From positions 2,483,501 to 2,547,500 of the forward strand of contig NZ_OY782038.1 in NCBI RefSeq assembly GCF_963677575.1: a stretch of DNA of 64,000 nucleotides, given 5' to 3'. Source of the DNA: an uncultured Draconibacterium sp. GTDB taxonomy: Bacteria > Bacteroidota > Bacteroidia > Bacteroidales > Prolixibacteraceae. Below, piece by piece: positions 61,101 through 64,000 of the stretch (positions within the stretch are counted from its first letter, which is position 1; each line of letters starts with the position of its first letter). A program made the position numbers and the translations under genes. The notes under the pieces are model-generated. The model worked only from the letters and a program-made list of their open reading frames with translations. It was not told where the DNA came from and made no database searches.

Positions 61101-61472
61101 AGCAAGTTCTACAAAGGCCAGTTGGCAACATCAAATAACGTTACCGATTTTGCCATTCAATATCCTGAAGAAGCAATTACCAACGCAGCACTTGTATCTA
61201 CCCGCTTTTTAGAAGATGGTTCATTCCTTCGGTTAAACAACCTTAGTTTAGGATACAATTTTAATACTACAGGATTAGGTATTTCACATTGGGTAAAAGA
61301 TCTTAGACTATCATTCACCGGCCAGAATTTATTCGTTATTACTGATTACTCAGGCTTTGATCCCGAAGTAAACCAAGATAAATCCAAAGGTGGAATTCAA
61401 TCATTTGGTATCGACGATAATGCCTATCCGAAATCAAGAACATTTGTAGTTGGATTGAACGTAACTTTTTAA
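58173..61472 (+). CDS. SusC/RagA-type TonB-dependent receptor with STN signalling domain
   Basis: 1099 residues from the ATG at 58173; 26 further residues from a GTG at 58095 overlap the leader hairpin. Signal peptide to about 'SNTYAQ', STN domain ('LTKLSVNIEQASVKDVFHDIESQSEYIFFYQDEKI', about 42-115), carboxypeptidase-regulatory-like beta-sandwich ('ISGKVFDEKGLPLPGVSVIIKGTTTGITTDANGNF'), TonB box region ('EEIVTIGYAKQKKTDVTGAVSSI'), plug ('DVLKDASATAIYGSRGANGVIMINTKKG') and a 22-strand barrel ending 'FVVGLNVTF'. It imports a SusD-bound substrate using TonB energy and signals to FecR through STN. Confidence 0.95.
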   Translation: MKINIESISLMSLKKLIMIMKVTFLLIFSSIISVSASNTYAQLTKLSVNIEQASVKDVFHDIESQSEYIFFYQDEKIDLDKKVTIRVEDKTISEILDQLFEDTNNVYKITDRQVIISQDNKKQTPGENSELESTGYSQQKKTISGKVFDEKGLPLPGVSVIIKGTTTGITTDANGNFNLKVANNAEYLVFSFVGMKTQEVLIRGKETIEVLMEEETVGIEEIVTIGYAKQKKTDVTGAVSSIKSENFNKGVVNSPGQLLQGKVSGVNITSSSGAPGSGQRIVIRGQGTIRQGSGPLFVIDGFPIGMAGTGSGSSPLNFINPEDIESIDVLKDASATAIYGSRGANGVIMINTKKGESGSSQFTVVSNFGISKIAKKLPVFSADEFRKQVVAVGGVLEDRNGNTNWQDELTQTAITHDHNLTLSGGTSKLTYRASLGYLDQEGVVINTGIKRYSGRISATQKLLDEKLNIDFNLNSTIEKGENAHMGTVVSNMLSFNPTYPAYDSNGEPTKYPDLINPLSQAELYTNFSESRNMMVNIAPSLEIIKGLVYKLNFGYENSSYETDAQEMPSTDPFVEGKIEQKFFNGENTLIENYLTYTFDVQEHNIVLLAGHSYQKVENRDRKWNIELFEANDIEPRYNPGLGQRLDLTLNRPEGSANINELQSFFGRAAYNYQGKYMITGTIRSDGSSKFGKNNRYGTFPSFAAGWRISEEDFMKSSPFSNLKLRAGWGQTGNQEIPSKITQESFQSSNSGDYSYPLSESGQYPVGTVYTRFANPDIQWEVSTQTNVGVDFGLFNGALSGTVDYFHKVSTNILVEVPSFDPVSPAPTYWTNVDNMKITNKGLEIALDYQQRTKKGFIYKIGANATFIDNVVKDSPFTVLTTGSASGSGQTGATINGMINGYPIGSFYMQKFTGIGADGLSTYEPPLVEGGEDRYVVGSALPDVMYNFYANFSYKRFDLSMNFNGVAGNKIYNHTAMSKFYKGQLATSNNVTDFAIQYPEEAITNAALVSTRFLEDGSFLRLNNLSLGYNFNTTGLGISHWVKDLRLSFTGQNLFVITDYSGFDPEVNQDKSKGGIQSFGIDDNAYPKSRTFVVGLNVTF

Positions 61473-61494
61473 TTAACAAAAAACAGATTCCAAA

Positions 61495-63192
61495 ATGAGA
61501 AATACAATAAAAATAGCAATTCTATCAGTGGCCCTGCTTTTTAGCTGGAGCTGTACTGACCTTGAAGAACAAGTACTTGACGAGTCTCTTACAGGTAATG
61601 TATCGGAAGACGAGCTTGTTACAAGTGTGGTTGCCCCGGTTTATTCAAACCTTTCTACCCTGTTTTTACACACCCACTTATTTTGCCTTCAAATCATCTC
61701 TTCTGACGAAGGTATTCTTCCCGCTCGTGGAGGAAAAGACTGGTACGACGGCGGTGTATTTTACCAGTTACACCAACACGAGTGCCTTCCAACAAATGCA
61801 AAAATCAGAGACACATGGAATGACCTTACCAATATGCTTTCACGATCAGTGAGTGCTATTGAAACCTTAACACCTTTGGCCGAAACAGATGCTACTGCAA
61901 AAACATTTTTGGCAGAAGTTAGAGGAATGCGTGCCTATTACAACATGATGTTACTGGATTTGTGGGGGCTTGCTTTTCAAAAAGATGATCCAAACGAACT
62001 TTCAGTAGTATTACGCGGAGACGATGCTGTTGAATATATTCGCTCTGAGTTCGAGGCTATAATCGGGGATTTAAAAACCGATGTTGGCCCCGGACGTTTA
62101 ACAAAAGGAGCAGCGTATGCTTTACTAACACGTTTACATATGAATGCTGCTGTTTGGCGCGATCCTTACGCAACAAGCTTTAATTTTACCGATGCCGACA
62201 TGGATAAAGTAATTGAATACAGCACCAAAGTAATTAATGATTACAATTATGAAATGTCGCCGGAATATTTCGAATGTTTTGCCAATGAAAACCATACCAA
62301 CAAAGAGTTGATTTTTGCTGTCGATCAGCGCCCTGACTTAAGTAGCTCGCATAACCGGATGTGTTATTGGTCAATGTCCGGTAGTTTTTATGGTAACCCC
62401 TTATTCCCCAACGGAGACGGAACTGACGGAGGAGCCATAACCCAGGAATTCTACCAAAGCTGGGTAGATGCTTATGGCGATGTAGATCCGGCTGATGCCG
62501 ATTGCCGCTTTTTTTGGGAGCGATTGATCATTCCCGAAGATTCAACCATTGCCGCAGAAGACTTCAAACTCAACCGCGGTATTTACAGAGGACTGCAATA
62601 TGGACTGCAAAACGATGGTCATAAACAACCATTTCATGTTGATGAAGAAGGTGAGTATTATATTGGGCCTGTAAAAGACGTAAGAAGAGCTGCTGCCGAT
62701 GCTTACGTAGATTATCTTTTAGAAGTTGATTTTACTGCTGAAGGTAGTGATTACAACCGGGGTTACCGGGTTGAAAAATACGAATGGAGCAGGGTATCAA
62801 CAAACGGGACAAACAAAGGAGAACACGATTTAGTCATTGTTCGTTTAGCCGACATGTATATGTTACGCGCTGAAGCCAAACTTCATAAAGGAGATACAGA
62901 TGGGGCACTTGCCGATGTAAACTTTGTAAGAGCATCAAGAACTGCAAGACCGGAAGTAACTCCTCCTGCCCTTACCGAAATGAACCTGGATATTTTGTTC
63001 CGCGAACGTGGTTTTGAATTTTACTGGGAACACCAGCGAAGAACAGATATGATCCGCTTTGGGAAATACGAAGATCCGTTGATCGAAAAAACCAATAACG
63101 ATGTAAAAAAACGTCTGTTTCCAATTCCTCAAACTGCCATTGACGGTACATCTGTGGTAGATGGATATTTGGTACAAAACGAAAGTTATTAA
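61495..63192 (+). CDS. SusD/RagB-family surface lipoprotein
   Basis: 565 residues. Lipobox 'LFSWSCTDLEEQ' (Cys20). The all-helical TPR-like SusD fold includes 'FLAEVRGMRAYYNMMLLDLWGLAFQK', 'RLTKGAAYALLTRLHMNAAVW' and the C-terminal RagB signature 'VRLADMYMLRAEAKLHKGDTDGALADVNFVRASR' followed by 'ILFRERGFEFYWEHQRRTDMIRFGKYEDP'. It forms the lid of the SusC transporter and captures the nutrient at the cell surface. It starts 22 bases after susC, the invariable order. Confidence 0.95.
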   Translation: MRNTIKIAILSVALLFSWSCTDLEEQVLDESLTGNVSEDELVTSVVAPVYSNLSTLFLHTHLFCLQIISSDEGILPARGGKDWYDGGVFYQLHQHECLPTNAKIRDTWNDLTNMLSRSVSAIETLTPLAETDATAKTFLAEVRGMRAYYNMMLLDLWGLAFQKDDPNELSVVLRGDDAVEYIRSEFEAIIGDLKTDVGPGRLTKGAAYALLTRLHMNAAVWRDPYATSFNFTDADMDKVIEYSTKVINDYNYEMSPEYFECFANENHTNKELIFAVDQRPDLSSSHNRMCYWSMSGSFYGNPLFPNGDGTDGGAITQEFYQSWVDAYGDVDPADADCRFFWERLIIPEDSTIAAEDFKLNRGIYRGLQYGLQNDGHKQPFHVDEEGEYYIGPVKDVRRAAADAYVDYLLEVDFTAEGSDYNRGYRVEKYEWSRVSTNGTNKGEHDLVIVRLADMYMLRAEAKLHKGDTDGALADVNFVRASRTARPEVTPPALTEMNLDILFRERGFEFYWEHQRRTDMIRFGKYEDPLIEKTNNDVKKRLFPIPQTAIDGTSVVDGYLVQNESY

Positions 63193-63208
63193 TTGCATGA
63201 TTAAACTT

Positions 63209-63237
63209 CCCGAAGGTCAATTCTATTGACCTTCGGG
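63209..63237 (+). terminator. Perfect hairpin between susD and the alkaline phosphatase gene
   Basis: CCCGAAGGTCAAT and ATTGACCTTCGGG form a 13-bp perfect stem with a three-base loop, followed by a weak T-poor tail (TTAGCTC). It may be an inefficient terminator or a stability element that lowers expression of the downstream gene relative to susCD. Confidence 0.65.
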
Positions 63238-63258
63238 TTAGCTCTAATTATTTATACC

Positions 63259-64000
63259 ATGAAAAATATATTTTTAGCAATATGCCTGCTGGCTCTTTCG
63301 TGTGCCTGCACACAGGTTGCAACTCAAAAATCAGAAGAAAAGAAACCCGTAAACGTAATTTTCATGATTGGTGATGGAATGGGCTTAGCCCAGGTTTCAT
63401 CGGCCTTCTATTTTAAAGAAGGTAAAGTGAATTTTAAGCGTTTTTCTGAAATTGGTTTAATAAACACTTCGGCGGTGGTACAAAAAATTACCGATTCGGC
63501 GGCAGCAGGAACAGCTTATAGTTGTGGCGAAAGGACCCGCAAAAAAATGATTGGCATGTCGGCTGACACTGTAGCAATGCCCAATATTACCGATACTCTA
63601 TCGGCATTAAATTACAGCACCGGTATTGTTGTTACGTCATCGGTTACCGATGCCACACCCGCAGCTTTTTACGGCCATGTACCTTCGCGCTATCAATACG
63701 AAGAGCTCGCCAAACAACTCTCTACATCAAAAATTGATTTTGTTTCAGGAGGAGGTTTGTCTGGTTTTGTAAACCGGGAAGATGGAGCCGATCAATTAAA
63801 GCTGATGGAAAAAAATGGCTTTGTAGTTGATACAGTTTCTTTACAAAGTTTCGACTGTAATGCCGATAAAAAATATGCTTTCATTCTTGCTCCGGACAAT
63901 ATGCTCAAAATGCCTGAAGGCAGAGGAGATTATTTGCCAACTGCAACACAAATGGCTATCGACTATTTATCTAAAAACAACGATGGGTTTTTTCTTATGG
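63259..64000 (+). CDS. Alkaline phosphatase lipoprotein (3' part beyond window)
   Basis: At least 247 codons, cut by the window end. Signal peptide with lipobox-like 'LALSCACT'. The alkaline phosphatase superfamily core begins 'VNVIFMIGDGMGLAQVSSAFYF', where the Asp is a zinc/magnesium ligand. The nucleophile lies in 'TDSAAAGTAYSCGERTRK' (Ser after Asp) and metal ligands follow in 'GIVVTSSVTDATPAAFYGHV' (Asp and His). It removes phosphate from monoesters in the periplasm or at the surface. Its placement directly after SusCD suggests the transported substrate is phosphorylated, or that the locus serves phosphate scavenging. Confidence 0.92.
   Translation, partial: MKNIFLAICLLALSCACTQVATQKSEEKKPVNVIFMIGDGMGLAQVSSAFYFKEGKVNFKRFSEIGLINTSAVVQKITDSAAAGTAYSCGERTRKKMIGMSADTVAMPNITDTLSALNYSTGIVVTSSVTDATPAAFYGHVPSRYQYEELAKQLSTSKIDFVSGGGLSGFVNREDGADQLKLMEKNGFVVDTVSLQSFDCNADKKYAFILAPDNMLKMPEGRGDYLPTATQMAIDYLSKNNDGFFLM

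Noticed and set aside
1..64000. CRISPR arrays, rRNA genes, prophage or integrative element
   Set aside because: No regularly spaced repeats, rRNA sequence, integrase or phage structural genes were seen; the IS5 element is the only mobile gene.

Overview
The window reads as chromosomal DNA of a marine or sediment member of the Bacteroidota, probably order Marinilabiliales (Prolixibacteraceae-like). The evidence is a SusC/SusD pair with an ECF sigma/FecR regulator, DUF4097/DUF2807 surface proteins, paired rhomboids beside mutL, a DUF4783 protein, moderate G+C, scarce Shine-Dalgarno sequences and many apparent TTG starts. The placement is inferred from gene content, not computed.

Layout. 1-1.9 kb: an SQR-like flavoprotein (partial), a Crp/Fnr regulator and mobA. 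2.0-6.5 kb: tRNA-His, then an ECF sigma / anti-sigma / DUF4097 operon and a second operon (DUF2807 protein and two small outer-membrane proteins). Both have the same ECF-type promoter. 6.6-10.2 kb: a small inverted-repeat element, a periplasmic TIM-barrel lipoprotein, a DMT exporter, a YkgJ protein and an aldo/keto reductase. 10.4-11.3 kb: an IS5-family insertion sequence, then a gene-free stretch rich in palindromes. 11.7-17.3 kb: a TetR-controlled TolC/HlyD/ABC-2 export operon with no local ATPase, with a probable TetR operator. 17.8-21.6 kb: a Tat-exported paralogue of the TIM-barrel protein, a patatin/Omp85 protein and a small 58-residue gene. 21.6-29.2 kb: an RND efflux operon that also encodes a LytS-type kinase and LytTR regulator. 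29.4-32.6 kb: an HD-PycTM effector plus membrane-bound class III nucleotide cyclase plus GT2 operon, which looks like a Pycsar-type (cyclic-nucleotide antiphage) system. 32.8-38.1 kb: a degenerate metallophosphoesterase/Omp85 fusion, a histidine phosphatase and an outer-membrane barrel, followed by a second copy of the inverted-repeat element. 38.2-50.7 kb: mostly housekeeping genes (lipoprotein, phosphoribosyltransferase, a giant sensor kinase, rlmH, DUF4783, YihY, two rhomboids, mutL, Fe-ADH, a monooxygenase). 50.7-53.2 kb: a second sigma / anti-sigma / DUF4097 cassette with the same promoter architecture. 53.2-55.8 kb: an acetyltransferase-nitrilase fusion and corA. 56.2 kb to the end: ECF sigma, FecR, SusC (with STN domain), SusD and alkaline phosphatase (cut by the window edge), apparently a nutrient-uptake locus for a phosphorylated organic substrate.

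The strongest leads are the Pycsar-like operon, whose cyclase has non-canonical base-recognition residues and which is preceded by two adjacent perfect palindromes, and an ECF regulon readable from DNA: three promoters share a CAACC-N16-GTC core with identical spacing, and each transcript starts with a tiny leader reading frame.
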